DNA of 64,000 nucleotides from Lachnospiraceae bacterium (GCA_028689655.1 JAQVCT010000002.1:124001-188000), one strand, 5' to 3'. Shown: positions 26,949 to 36,161, numbered from the stretch's first letter. Notes: a model not told the origin generated them from the sequence alone. Numbers and translations: made by a program.

Positions 26949-27929
26949 CTACTTGCACTCTTCTGATAATTCCTGATGCTTCTTCAATAACTCTGCTGTC
27001 AATGGTTCACTAAATTTCTGCGGATTACCGGAAGCTGCTCCAGCAGGTGCTGTCTCCCCTTCATATACTGGGATGGGATATGTCTCTAACAATTCTTTAC
27101 GTCCATTTTTGATAATACATTCTGCCATGTCCATGGCCATCTGATTGCTCTTATCGCCTTTGTCTATCACCGCTACAGACTCCGTCAATGTGAAGTTTCC
27201 CTCCGCTGGATCCACATAGTCGACAGGGAGCCCTGCTGCCTTATCTGCTACTGCCTGATGTCTCAATCCAAATCCGACAGCGACTTCTCCTGCACGCACT
27301 TTTTTCAAAGGGCCTGATCCTGATTCCTCGATATGATCTCCTGCATTCTTATAGATCCCTGTAAGGATCGTCTTTGTCTCATCTTCACCATATGCACTGA
27401 TCAACGCCTGGATCAACAGCCATGCAGTGGAAGAGCTCTTTACATCTGTCACGGATAAATATCCTGCATATTCCGGATTAGCAAGGTCTTTGATGGAGGT
27501 CGGTGCTGGCAGATTGTTGTCCTGCATCATCTGTGTGTTCAGGATAATAGCACCCTCCTGGGCTGTAATCGGTGTGTAAAAGGAAGGATATGTATCAAGT
27601 GCGTTACTGGTAAAGGTCAAATCCCGGAACATTTGATTGGTTTTCTGTGCACTGTCCAAATAGAAAGAACTCATCGTCACCATATCCGCCTCGATATCCT
27701 TCCCTTCTGCCAGCAGCTTACCGCCTAATTCCGATGTTCCAAAAGTCTGAATTATATATTTTCCCTCATATCCGTTTCCGTCTAATGCATTTTTCATTGC
27801 TGTCACCGCTTCATCATCCGCATTGGAGTAGATGACCACCTGACTTGCTGCACTATCACCGCATCCCGTCAGTAAAGTGCTGACTGTGAGTGTTGCTGCC
27901 AATAGTAAACGTATCATTTTCTTTTTCAT
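26949..27929 (-). CDS. Phosphonate (2-aminoethylphosphonate) ABC transporter substrate-binding lipoprotein
   Basis: A 326-residue extracellular solute-binding protein of the iron/2-AEP type (cluster D fold). The lipobox is LLTGC near residue 24. The mature part begins VVIYSNADDEAVTAMKNAL, as in PhnS/FbpA-like binding proteins, and contains KSSSTAWLLIQAL and the EESGSGPLKKVRAGEVAVGFG segment. The frame opens upstream within the permease gene, but ATG at 27929 has GAGGAG 7 bp upstream. It overlaps functionally with the permease, whose stop is one base away. Confidence 0.87.
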   Translation of the reverse strand: MKKKMIRLLLAATLTVSTLLTGCGDSAASQVVIYSNADDEAVTAMKNALDGNGYEGKYIIQTFGTSELGGKLLAEGKDIEADMVTMSSFYLDSAQKTNQMFRDLTFTSNALDTYPSFYTPITAQEGAIILNTQMMQDNNLPAPTSIKDLANPEYAGYLSVTDVKSSSTAWLLIQALISAYGEDETKTILTGIYKNAGDHIEESGSGPLKKVRAGEVAVGFGLRHQAVADKAAGLPVDYVDPAEGNFTLTESVAVIDKGDKSNQMAMDMAECIIKNGRKELLETYPIPVYEGETAPAGAASGNPQKFSEPLTAELLKKHQELSEECK

Positions 27930-27930
27930 T

Positions 27931-29577
27931 TTAGGACTCCTCTTTTTTAGTTTTGTTGTTTGATTTTCTATTTGCAAGGAATTGAATCATTCCCTTGACA
28001 ACGATATTTGTAAGTAATATCAGTAGTGACAGGACAAAAACATCATTAAATTTGTTGTAATATTGCAGTTCTTTGATCTTCGTGGTGATTACCATGGTCT
28101 TTGCTCCTGCGATAAATATAATGGCACTTATGGTGACCATGGCATTTACAAAATAGTAGCTGAATATTTCCAATATCGTTGTATACGCGTTGGGGGTCAC
28201 CACCCTCACAATGGTCTTGAACCAGCTGTCTCCCATAAGTCTTGCCGTGGTCTCCCAGGACACATTCATCTTCTCCAGCGAGCTTTTCATCATCAGATAC
28301 GGCGTGGAGAAAAAATGTACCAGGTTACACACAATTATAATAATAAATCCATTCTGAATAGGGGTTCCTTTGAAACTGAGCATAAATGCAATTCCCAGCA
28401 CCATTCCCGGTATGGTATTGGTGACCAGTGCAATTCCTTCTATGATCTGTTTACATTTTACAGAAAGTGTACTGCGGGCAGTGATTAACGCCGCGCCATA
28501 CACCACCGCCGAACCGATCACTGCTGTAAGGATCGATACATAGATGGAATTTCCATATACAGACAGTAACGCCGAATCTGACAGGACCTGACGTATATGT
28601 GCCATGGTAAATGTAGTCCGATAGGGCCATTCTTCCACAAATGGTATCACGAAGATAACTGCAAACACGGATAAGATACAGGTCAATATGACTATGGATA
28701 AAACTGAAAATCCCATATCCCGCAGCTTGCTCTTTTTCAGTTCGATCTCAGACACCTTGTTATAGCGGATATTATATTTTTCCAGGATCTTGAGCATGGT
28801 AATACTCACTACGGATGGCAGCAGCATAATGATCGCCACCACTGCTCCGTTATTAAAATCAGGAATGCTTCCCAGCATCTCGTTATACAGCACTCCTGCT
28901 ACCACCTCGAACTTTCCCCCCACTGATGCAGGTATGCCAAAGTCTGTGAAACACAGGAAAAAGCACTGAATAAAAGAAGCAGCAAATGTTCCCAGCATAG
29001 GCCGCACAACGCTGGTAAAGAAACAGCGGATCACGGAGTCTCCCATGATTCTCGATACAACTGTGAATTTCTTGTCAATGTAATGCATGGTATTCTGTAA
29101 CAGCATAAAAGAGATTGGCAGGGTATAAATGACATATCCCAGAAGCAATCCATTAAAACCATAGAGATGAAATAACTGTCTTCCGAACAGTTTCGTCAGC
29201 AAGCCTTCTTTCCCAAAGGAATAGATAATGGCAAAGCCATAGGTGATCGTCGGCAGGAACATGGGGAGTATGGTCGCTGTACGAATGAATTTTTTCAAGG
29301 TACCATTCATATTGGTATACTGAATGGAATATGCCAGTATAAATGCAAGCACTGTTGTAACTACCGCACTGAATGCCGATATGAGAAGACTATTTCCCAA
29401 TGCCTGTAGAAAACTGCCTCCCTGCAGTACTTCTGCAAAATGGGAAAGTGTAACTCCCTCGCTGTCTACCACCGATTTCTGAATAACGGACAGTAACGGC
29501 AGTAGAAAAAAAGTCAGAAAGAATAACAGGATTCCTATAAAAATGATCTTTAACTCTATATTTTTACTCTTTTTCAT
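27931..29577 (-). CDS. ABC transporter permease, two fused transmembrane domains
   Basis: A 548-residue membrane protein with two binding-protein-dependent transport domains in one chain and about 12 helices. Each half has an EAA-like loop region facing the ATPase (VSRIMGDSVIRCFFTSVVRP and TTARLMGDSWFKTIVRVVTP). Fused permeases of this kind occur in iron and 2-aminoethylphosphonate importers. It begins 3 bp after the ATPase stop, so the two are probably coupled in translation. Substrate assignment rests on the flanking phnW-phnX. Confidence 0.88.
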   Translation of the reverse strand: MKKSKNIELKIIFIGILLFFLTFFLLPLLSVIQKSVVDSEGVTLSHFAEVLQGGSFLQALGNSLLISAFSAVVTTVLAFILAYSIQYTNMNGTLKKFIRTATILPMFLPTITYGFAIIYSFGKEGLLTKLFGRQLFHLYGFNGLLLGYVIYTLPISFMLLQNTMHYIDKKFTVVSRIMGDSVIRCFFTSVVRPMLGTFAASFIQCFFLCFTDFGIPASVGGKFEVVAGVLYNEMLGSIPDFNNGAVVAIIMLLPSVVSITMLKILEKYNIRYNKVSEIELKKSKLRDMGFSVLSIVILTCILSVFAVIFVIPFVEEWPYRTTFTMAHIRQVLSDSALLSVYGNSIYVSILTAVIGSAVVYGAALITARSTLSVKCKQIIEGIALVTNTIPGMVLGIAFMLSFKGTPIQNGFIIIIVCNLVHFFSTPYLMMKSSLEKMNVSWETTARLMGDSWFKTIVRVVTPNAYTTILEIFSYYFVNAMVTISAIIFIAGAKTMVITTKIKELQYYNKFNDVFVLSLLILLTNIVVKGMIQFLANRKSNNKTKKEES

Positions 29578-29580
29578 GAC

Positions 29581-30357
29581 CTATACCACTTGATACGCAA
29601 CCGCAGTTTCCATCTCTGTATGAAACAGCGAATAGATGTTATTTTTCTTGATCTCCAACTGATTCAATATAAAATCCCGCACGAACTTATTCTTTGGCTC
29701 CTGTATGATTTCCTCCGGCTTGGCATATTGAGATATCTGACCTTCGTTAATGATCAGTACTCTGTCCGACAGGGTAAGTGCTTCCTCCGGATCATGGGTG
29801 ACGATGATGGTGGTGAGATGATAATCTCTGGCAATGGTCTTGATCCGTTCCTTGATGGATTCCTTGATTACTCCATCCAGTGCGCTTAACGGCTCATCTA
29901 ACAATAATATCTTGGGTTTCATCACCATGGTCCTGGCAAGTGCCACTCTTTGCTTCTGACCTCCTGATAGCTGATCTATCTTCTTGGTGAGGTGTTCCCG
30001 CAATTCCAGTAATTCAATCAGTTCGTCCACCTCTTCCATGGTGGATACATTCGGTTTGTTCCGCAGTCCATATATGATATTCTCATAGGCATTCAAATTG
30101 GGAAACAGTGCGTAGTCCTGGAATACGATATTGAATCCACGCTCTTCCATAGGTGTATTCGTAAGATCCTTATCATCCAGATATAGCTGTCCCTCATCGA
30201 TTTCCGTTATTCCCAGAATCATATTCAGCAGTGTGGTCTTACCACTTCCAGATGGACCCAGGATGGACACGATCTCACCATCCCCGATGGTAAGACTGAT
30301 ATCCTTTAAAATAGTTGTTTTATCATAGCTTTTCTTAATATGTTCTAATTTAAGCAT
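29581..30357 (-). CDS. ABC transporter ATP-binding protein (2-aminoethylphosphonate import)
   Basis: A 258-residue ATPase. Walker A is GPSGSGKTTL (33-42), the Q-loop is VFQDYALFPN, the signature is LSGGQKQRVALART, and Walker B is LLLDEPLSALD followed by the H-loop THDPEEALTLSDR. It lacks the C-terminal TOBE regulatory domain of longer CUT-type ATPases. GAGAGG precedes the ATG. First gene of the transporter-phnWX operon, driven by the promoter at 30423-30451. Confidence 0.92.
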   Translation of the reverse strand: MLKLEHIKKSYDKTTILKDISLTIGDGEIVSILGPSGSGKTTLLNMILGITEIDEGQLYLDDKDLTNTPMEERGFNIVFQDYALFPNLNAYENIIYGLRNKPNVSTMEEVDELIELLELREHLTKKIDQLSGGQKQRVALARTMVMKPKILLLDEPLSALDGVIKESIKERIKTIARDYHLTTIIVTHDPEEALTLSDRVLIINEGQISQYAKPEEIIQEPKNKFVRDFILNQLEIKKNNIYSLFHTEMETAVAYQVV

Positions 30358-30422
30358 TTTTTCCTCTCAATTCTGTCGCATGAACGACTTTGACAATGGT
30401 ATGTTTTCTTCCTTCCTGTATC

Positions 30423-30451
30423 ATTCTATCTGGGCATTTGAGCAGTAACAA
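30423..30451 (-). promoter_or_regulatory. Promoter of the 2-aminoethylphosphonate operon with overlapping palindrome
   Basis: Minus strand TTGTTA (30446-30451), 17-bp spacer, TAGAAT (30423-30428). A small palindrome ACAAACTTTGT (30451-30461) abuts the -35 and is a candidate operator for the RpiR-type regulator; this link is inference. Confidence 0.5.
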
Positions 30452-30531
30452 CAAACTTTGTGTTTTGAATTTGTTAATCGTTTGTAAAGTACAATTCCCT
30501 GTCATTCTGCGGTTGCTGTGTTTACAGGCAA

Positions 30532-30573
30532 AAAGGAACACTACAATCTTTTCTATTTTTGTAGTGTTCCTTT
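30532..30573 (-). terminator. Terminator of the RpiR-type regulator gene
   Basis: AAAGGAACACTACAA (30532-30546) pairs with TTGTAGTGTTCCTTT (30559-30573); T runs follow on both strands. Confidence 0.88.
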
Positions 30574-30614
30574 GATTTTTTTATTATTTATTATTCATTT
30601 GCTATTTTTATTTT

Positions 30615-31487
30615 TTAATTATTTTTGTACGCTCTATCATTGATGATCTGACTGTTCCTGTCCAGGCGCTTTGTATATTTATCATAGTCATACAACAGGA
30701 TACCCATGTAGATCATATCCACGATTGCCGTCTGCGTGGTGCGTGAAAAGATTGCATTTCCGTACAAGAACTGCTCCCCGGACGCACAGATGCACACATC
30801 CGAATACCGGCTCAACAGCGTATCTTCAAAATTTGTTATACAAATCGTAGCTGCGCCTGTCCTTTTGGCAAGTTTCATAACATCCACCGTTGTCCTGGAA
30901 TATCCAGAATAGGAAATTCCTATTGCCACATCACCCTCCCGGAGATTATTGGCGCTAATGGTTTGTAAATAGCTGTCCTCATAAATCTTACACTGAAATC
31001 CCAGATACAATAATTTTGTCATCAAATCACAGGCTGTGGAATTAGAATTTTCCACGCCATAGATTACAATATCTCTGGCTTCCACCAGCAGCTTAATGGC
31101 TTTCTTTAAAGATTTCACAGAAATATTCTGCAGTGTGTCCTCCAGCAGCTTTATGGTGGTGGATATCACTTTTGCCGGGATACCTTCTATGCGCTCTGTT
31201 TTCTTTAACTCATATCCATATAATATTTCCGGCTTATCTTTTCTTCTCTTTTCCTGTCTCTCTTCCATGAGTGCCCGCTTGAATTCTGTATAGCTCTCAT
31301 ACCCGATTGCCCGGACAAATCTCATGGTCGTAGGCTGACTGCAAGCTGCCTTCCTGGATACCTCCGCAATGGATAGCTGCTCCACCTCATCCGGATTCTG
31401 TAGAATATAATCTGCCACTTTTTGCTCTGATTTCCGAAGCTTCGCATATTCTCTTCTAATGAAAAATAACAATGTTGATTCTACCAT
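30615..31487 (-). CDS. RpiR/MurR-family transcriptional regulator
   Basis: A 290-residue regulator. The N-terminal RpiR helix-turn-helix is visible (LRKSEQKVADYILQNPDEVEQLSIAEVSRKAACSQPTTMRFVRAIGY). The C-terminal SIS sugar-isomerase domain (about 110-240) has IVIYGVENSNSTACDLMTKL and VAIGISYSGYSRTTVDVMKLAK. The frame opens with GTG at 31505; ATG at 31487 follows AAAGGGGTG and is preferred. It lies directly upstream of, and in the same direction as, the 2-aminoethylphosphonate operon but is separated by a terminator. SIS domains bind phosphorylated sugars or similar ligands, so control by a phosphonate intermediate is plausible but unproven. Confidence 0.88.
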   Translation of the reverse strand: MVESTLLFFIRREYAKLRKSEQKVADYILQNPDEVEQLSIAEVSRKAACSQPTTMRFVRAIGYESYTEFKRALMEERQEKRRKDKPEILYGYELKKTERIEGIPAKVISTTIKLLEDTLQNISVKSLKKAIKLLVEARDIVIYGVENSNSTACDLMTKLLYLGFQCKIYEDSYLQTISANNLREGDVAIGISYSGYSRTTVDVMKLAKRTGAATICITNFEDTLLSRYSDVCICASGEQFLYGNAIFSRTTQTAIVDMIYMGILLYDYDKYTKRLDRNSQIINDRAYKNN

Positions 31488-31671
31488 TCTACACCCCTTT
31501 ACCACAGCGTCCTGCTCCCAGTATAAACTACTGTTTCACACATATATGTCCGCTTATATTATAGAGTGGCTTTGTAAAATACAAGTACAGTAATTGGTAA
31601 AATTCCTGTGAAAATACACACGTTTTTCTCATTCTTTTTCTCATTCTTGATTCAAATCTTGAGTCAGTGCC

Positions 31672-31699
31672 TTGACATTTACCCTTTTCGTGATATACT
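31672..31699 (+). promoter_or_regulatory. Promoter of queT
   Basis: A perfect TTGACA (31672-31677), 16-bp spacer and TATACT (31694-31699). Transcription would start near 31706. Confidence 0.75.
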
Positions 31700-31710
31700 A
31701 GGAAAGTCTT

Positions 31711-31734
31711 AATCGCCTATAAACACTAGCGATT
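31711..31734 (+). promoter_or_regulatory. Upstream hairpin in queT leader
   Basis: AATCGC/GCGATT stem just ahead of the aptamer-like fold. The preceding AAGTCT (31704-31709) could pair with AGACTT (31769-31774) instead of the aptamer stem, giving an alternative fold. A second aptamer here is not supported. Confidence 0.35.
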
Positions 31735-31748
31735 TCGGCAAAATCTAT

Positions 31749-31792
31749 TAGTCTGTTCGTGACCTTCCAGACTTAAAACAAAACTACAGGAG
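31749..31792 (+). promoter_or_regulatory. preQ1-I-like riboswitch, translational type
   Basis: P1 stem AGTCTG (31750-31755) with CAGACT (31768-31773); loop with TTCGTGACCTTC; an A-rich tail TTAAAACAAAACTAC; then AGG that can pair with CCT in the loop (31763-31765 with 31788-31790) to make an H-type pseudoknot. The layout resembles the Thermoanaerobacter tengcongensis preQ1-I aptamer, whose tail is also A-rich and ends in AAGG. The pseudoknot strand overlaps the AGGAG ribosome binding site of queT, suggesting translation is blocked when preQ1 is bound. Confidence 0.65.
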
Positions 31793-31800
31793 AAATTCAT

Positions 31801-32283
31801 ATGAAAAACAAAAATGTACTATTCTTGACTCAGGCAGCGATGATCGCTGCTATCTACGTTGTGCTCACTTTTGTAGCCAACGCTTTCGGACTTGCCAACT
31901 ACGCAGTTCAGGTTCGTTTCTCAGAGGCACTCACCATTCTGCCTTACTTTACACCAGCCGCCATACCAGGGTTATTCGTGGGATGCATCATCAGTAATAC
32001 GCTGACCGGATGTGCACTTATGGACATTATCTTTGGCAGTATCGCGACTTTGATCGGTGCTTTCTGTACCTACAAGCTTCGCCGATTCAAATGGCTCGCC
32101 CCAATTCCACCTATCGTGGCAAATGCCATCATCGTACCCTTCGTCCTGAAATATGCTTATGGCATCGAGCCTTTATGGTTCAGCTTCGTGACCGTTACAG
32201 CCGGAGAGATCATCTCCTGCGGACTTCTCGGCATGATCCTGTTATTATCACTACAGAAATATGCAGGAAAGATCTTCCAATAA
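31801..32283 (+). CDS. queT: Queuosine precursor transporter QueT
   Basis: A 160-residue membrane protein of the QueT (DUF988) family, an ECF-type S component predicted to import preQ1 or a related queuosine precursor. It has five or six hydrophobic segments and the family pattern QVRFSEALTILPYFTPAAIPGLFVGCIISN. AGGAG precedes the ATG. The preQ1-like leader upstream independently supports the assignment. No queuosine biosynthesis genes lie nearby, consistent with a salvage lifestyle. Confidence 0.9.
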   Translation: MKNKNVLFLTQAAMIAAIYVVLTFVANAFGLANYAVQVRFSEALTILPYFTPAAIPGLFVGCIISNTLTGCALMDIIFGSIATLIGAFCTYKLRRFKWLAPIPPIVANAIIVPFVLKYAYGIEPLWFSFVTVTAGEIISCGLLGMILLLSLQKYAGKIFQ

Positions 32284-32294
32284 GGCGAGATATT

Positions 32295-34913
32295 TTAATC
32301 CTGTCTGATATAGGTAATGAAACTGTTTCCATTCTCTTCGAACCATTTCGCAGAGTCATTCATACCCATCTTATAGATGGTCCCCGTCTGTGGATTCATG
32401 ATCACCGTGTTTAACTCATTGAATCCGATAATCAGAACTGCATTTCCATCGTCCAGCATGGCTAATACAGGAATATCTTGATTGACATAATATAATATTG
32501 ATTCCAAACTACAACCGTTCAACATCAGTATCTCATCATCCGGCAGATTCTCTTCCAGTACTGAATATACTGTTTTCCCGCTGTCCAGCAGATACTGACT
32601 GTTCCGGTTCACTCCCTCATAGGAAAGTATAGTGTCCAGACACACGGAGGTACTATCCTTATCCGCTGTCTCCGGTTCCCGAATCTTCATGATCTGATTC
32701 TTCGTTGCAAGGTTTCCCTTTTTCCATACATACTGGCCACTGTCGTTCAGTACCACACCCGATATGCCGGATGCCAGATTGATGGCCGACGCAGGCTTCG
32801 TAGAGATCTGCTCAATTCCATTTTTACCATATACATAGTAGCGCGCCACTGCATCTTTATTCTCTTCTAAGAGTATCTCACGACCACCCTCGAATAATAC
32901 TTCTTTTGGCGTCTGATATTTTATAGAACGGGTCGGTATGGTACTTACCAGAGCAATCTGCACGATTTTTTCATAATTTTCTGTGGCTGCCGTCTCCACT
33001 TTATTCCTGGCTGCGATCTCCTCCACGTTATTCATGATCTGATCATCTGCCACCGCTTCATATTGACTGCTGCTGAACTGAATATCCAGCGATTCATCCA
33101 CTGCTTCATTGCCGCTCACGGTATTCTCAGCCACCGCTTCCATGTTCTTATCCACTTCCTCGTCAGCCTCCACCGCAGTTCCGGTCTTCTTCACGCGTTT
33201 CATATTCAGCAGATTATCTTCGATTTCACCATCCACAACATAGATATTATCCTGTTTGTAACTCTTGCGCACTTCACCACTCTCGCTCTGAATAATCACT
33301 TCTTTCATGGGAAATGTGATCATTCCGGAGGTGTCCTTCACGATATCTCCTTTGTCCGCGACTCCATAGATCAGATCCGAATTCATGAATCCCAGGGGTG
33401 CGATTCGGGTAGCTGCAGGTGCGTTAATGTCCGTCTGCTTTTTCGTATTCAGGTTCATGAGTACCAGTTTTGTACTGTTATATTTTTCCTGTTCCGTCTG
33501 CCATACGATCATTTCATTATTTCTGGATACTTTTACGGTGTCCTCCCCCAGATTGGCAGCTATGATACTGCTGGTCTTCTGGTCCAGATTCACACTGTAG
33601 AAAGTTCCGTTCAGGATAAAATAGAATTCACTGCTCTTACTTACATAGGCAAGCTGTTCCATCTCTTCCTGCAGCAGTGCATAGGATTTATCATATTCGA
33701 TGAAGGCATCCTCCTCTATGGTATTCAGCACGCTGTTGTAATAGTAGAGCTGAATTCCCACACATCCCTCATGGCGTCCGCGATTCATATATCCATACAC
33801 CATAAATCGAATATTTCCACTCTCTTCCACGGACAGCACCTTGATATCGTGCTGGTCATAGATATCCCTGACATCATCATTTTCACTGTTATAGAAGGAA
33901 AACAGGCTCGCGCATTTATTGTCTGTGGCATTGTAACTGTACAGGCTGTTCTCCTGACAAAATGCTATAATATTTCCATCATCGCTCTCCTTGATCTCCA
34001 TGCCGGGATCGGCGATTCCCAATATGATCTTATTGTTGGCAAATACTTTATTGCTGGCGCTAAATACCTGATTCATCGTCCTGGTATAGTCCAGAAGATA
34101 CATTCTGTCCGCACTGTAACGAACCCTGTAAAATTCCTTCACATGATACGTTTCCTCATCTTTTTGCACATAGCTGTCCACACTGATGGAGGCTGTCTGT
34201 GTCCCCAGCTCCCGAAGTGTCACGGATGGTGGCGATATCTCTGTGGGATTCAGATCTCCCCAGGTAATCTGATTAAAATTGGAATGAATATCCACATAGT
34301 GATAGGAAGTGTTATCTCCCTCCGCATTTGTCTCCAGATACACCGCGATGGATTCCTCTTTCTGAAATGTTTTCTCATGGAAGTCCTTCACAAAAGCTAT
34401 TTTCTCATTTACATGACTGTCCTCTGTCTGAATCACTCTCGTGTAATATCTGATCGTCTCGCCATCCTTCAATTGGAGCAATATGATAAGACTATACTCT
34501 TCATTTTTATCAATGAGATCCTTTAACGTGATAGATGCCCTTATGGTATCATCCTTGTCCGTATATTTCTGTATCGGCGTTTCCTCCACCAGTCTGGAGC
34601 CATCCACGCTGCGCACTTCAAAAGAAAGTCCTGTAATTTCCCTTTTATATTTATCAATAGCCAGTGTGACGACTCTGTCTTCCCCCATGGGAGTGATGGA
34701 GTCCCGCATATAACTTTCCTGCATTTTTCTCGCATAGCCATGAAGACAGTTCATCCGCTCACCATTCAATTCCACATAGACCAGAGGATAGGATGCCGGA
34801 GCCATCTCCATTGTCATATCTGTATTACCCTTATTGGTAATAATACTAATTATAATAAGTGTTATAAAAAATACAGCAACACATGTAATTCCTTTAAGTA
34901 TTGGTTTCTTCAT
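32295..34913 (-). CDS. Large membrane-anchored extracellular protein with propeller-like region and C39-like C-terminus, function unknown
   Basis: An 872-residue protein with an N-terminal signal anchor (about 7-27) and the rest predicted outside the cell. Residues about 50-260 are beta-rich; about 270-560 contain repeated strands suggestive of a beta-propeller (ILGIADPGMEIK, FMVYGYMNRGRHEGCVG, EFYFILNGTFYSVNLD). A Glu-rich spacer (about 575-660) precedes a C-terminal part (about 740-872) that resembles a peptidase C39-like fold (CLDTILSYEGV, NGCSLESILYYVNQDIPVLAML, VLIIGFNELNTVIMNPQTG). The position of the usual catalytic His (before the IxGF segment) is NAV here, so it may be inactive. It ends 11 bp from queT, convergent, and follows the methyltransferase gene by 3 bp. 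Confidence 0.6.
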   Translation of the reverse strand: MKKPILKGITCVAVFFITLIIISIITNKGNTDMTMEMAPASYPLVYVELNGERMNCLHGYARKMQESYMRDSITPMGEDRVVTLAIDKYKREITGLSFEVRSVDGSRLVEETPIQKYTDKDDTIRASITLKDLIDKNEEYSLIILLQLKDGETIRYYTRVIQTEDSHVNEKIAFVKDFHEKTFQKEESIAVYLETNAEGDNTSYHYVDIHSNFNQITWGDLNPTEISPPSVTLRELGTQTASISVDSYVQKDEETYHVKEFYRVRYSADRMYLLDYTRTMNQVFSASNKVFANNKIILGIADPGMEIKESDDGNIIAFCQENSLYSYNATDNKCASLFSFYNSENDDVRDIYDQHDIKVLSVEESGNIRFMVYGYMNRGRHEGCVGIQLYYYNSVLNTIEEDAFIEYDKSYALLQEEMEQLAYVSKSSEFYFILNGTFYSVNLDQKTSSIIAANLGEDTVKVSRNNEMIVWQTEQEKYNSTKLVLMNLNTKKQTDINAPAATRIAPLGFMNSDLIYGVADKGDIVKDTSGMITFPMKEVIIQSESGEVRKSYKQDNIYVVDGEIEDNLLNMKRVKKTGTAVEADEEVDKNMEAVAENTVSGNEAVDESLDIQFSSSQYEAVADDQIMNNVEEIAARNKVETAATENYEKIVQIALVSTIPTRSIKYQTPKEVLFEGGREILLEENKDAVARYYVYGKNGIEQISTKPASAINLASGISGVVLNDSGQYVWKKGNLATKNQIMKIREPETADKDSTSVCLDTILSYEGVNRNSQYLLDSGKTVYSVLEENLPDDEILMLNGCSLESILYYVNQDIPVLAMLDDGNAVLIIGFNELNTVIMNPQTGTIYKMGMNDSAKWFEENGNSFITYIRQD

Positions 34914-34916
34914 TGA

Positions 34917-36161
34917 TTATTTCCTATTTTCTGTTCTCTTAGAATCGATTCTCTCTACCAGTCTTCCCAGTGTTGGATCAATATGTAACATCTTTTCCAG
35001 TTTCGTGAGGGCATCACGCTCCCTGGCCTCCGAGTCCTGAGCTGTTTGATCTTTCCCGGACCTTATCTCTTCTGCCCATGGATTTCCACTGGATTTTTTC
35101 ACTGCCCTGATCAGTATATTTTTAGGGGTATGCTCCATATCGATAAACTCTAATATCTGTGTATCATATCCACATTTTTCCAAAATATTCCCGCGATATG
35201 CATCTGTGATCAGTGCCGCCATTCTTTCTTTGATTAGCCCATACTTTAATAACGGCTGTAATTCCTTACAATGAATCTGCTTATTTACCTCATGCTGGCA
35301 ACAGGGAACGGATAAAATGACGCTGGCATTCCACTGGATCGCTTTCTCCAGTGCATAGTCCGTAGCCGTATCGCAGGCATGGAGTGTTACCACCATATCT
35401 ACCTTTGTGACACCGTTATATTCTCCTATGTCTCCCTGTAAGAATTGAAGTCCGTCATACCCATACTTTTCACTTAAGTTATTGCAGGTCTCTATGACAT
35501 CTTTTTTCAGATCCAGCCCTATGATGCGTATATTCATATGCTGAAGTTCCTTCAGATAATAATACATGGCAAAGGTGAGATAAGACTTTCCGCATCCGAA
35601 ATCAAGAATCGTGATCTGCTCCTTCTTTTTCAACGCCGGCAGAACGTCCTGAATAAATTCCAAAAAACGGTTGATCTGTTTGAATTTGTCATATCTTGCA
35701 TTTATCGTGCGTCCCTCTTTCGTCTGCACTCCCAGATCGATGAGAAAATCAACTGGCTTTCCCTCCTCCAGAATATATTTCTTCGTGCGATTATGGGACA
35801 AATCTATTTTTTGTGCCAGGGATTCTTTCTGTTCTGTTTCATTCATTTTCTTCTTCATGGTAATCTTTCCTTTTTTGCTTACCAGCACCGTGACTTTTAA
35901 CCTGACATTTTCTATCTCCAGCTGTTTGAAATTCTCCTTCATATTCTCTATCACAAAATCAATCAGCTCTTTTTTATCATAATTTTTATGAAGTACCTTG
36001 GCACCTACAAAACTGCTCACCTGAAAACACAATGCTCCCTTGTACAGGATGGGGCGCACCTTCACCTTGGTCGCCAGCTCCTTATTTTTCCCATTGCTCA
36101 GTGTCGCCTGATATAATTGTTCATTGATGCTTTCTTCCAAAGCTTCTCTTATATTTTCCAT
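34917..36161 (-). CDS. Class I SAM-dependent methyltransferase (Methyltransf_32-like)
   Basis: A 414-residue protein. The central Rossmann domain has the SAM motif ILDFGCGKSYLTFAMYYYL, an acidic second motif (IIGLDLKKDVIE), and LQGDIGEY. The catalytic-region text VVTLHACDTATDYAL and SVPCCQHEVN is typical of a family of predicted RNA/protein methyltransferases (pfam Methyltransf_32). The N-terminal 120 residues form an extra domain of unknown role. A TTG at 36197 opens the frame; I use ATG at 36161, though its ribosome binding site is not strong. Substrate unknown. It lies 3 bp upstream of the 872-residue gene, so both are probably cotranscribed. Confidence 0.75.
   Translation of the reverse strand: MENIREALEESINEQLYQATLSNGKNKELATKVKVRPILYKGALCFQVSSFVGAKVLHKNYDKKELIDFVIENMKENFKQLEIENVRLKVTVLVSKKGKITMKKKMNETEQKESLAQKIDLSHNRTKKYILEEGKPVDFLIDLGVQTKEGRTINARYDKFKQINRFLEFIQDVLPALKKKEQITILDFGCGKSYLTFAMYYYLKELQHMNIRIIGLDLKKDVIETCNNLSEKYGYDGLQFLQGDIGEYNGVTKVDMVVTLHACDTATDYALEKAIQWNASVILSVPCCQHEVNKQIHCKELQPLLKYGLIKERMAALITDAYRGNILEKCGYDTQILEFIDMEHTPKNILIRAVKKSSGNPWAEEIRSGKDQTAQDSEARERDALTKLEKMLHIDPTLGRLVERIDSKRTENRK

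Noticed and set aside
31711-31734. Second preQ1 aptamer in tandem
   Set aside because: The loop does not match the aptamer loop and lacks a proper A-rich tail of its own.
33063-34526. 487-codon open frame on the plus strand
   Set aside because: It is antisense to the 872-residue gene, lacks a ribosome binding site and has unlikely composition (many His, Ile and Leu).
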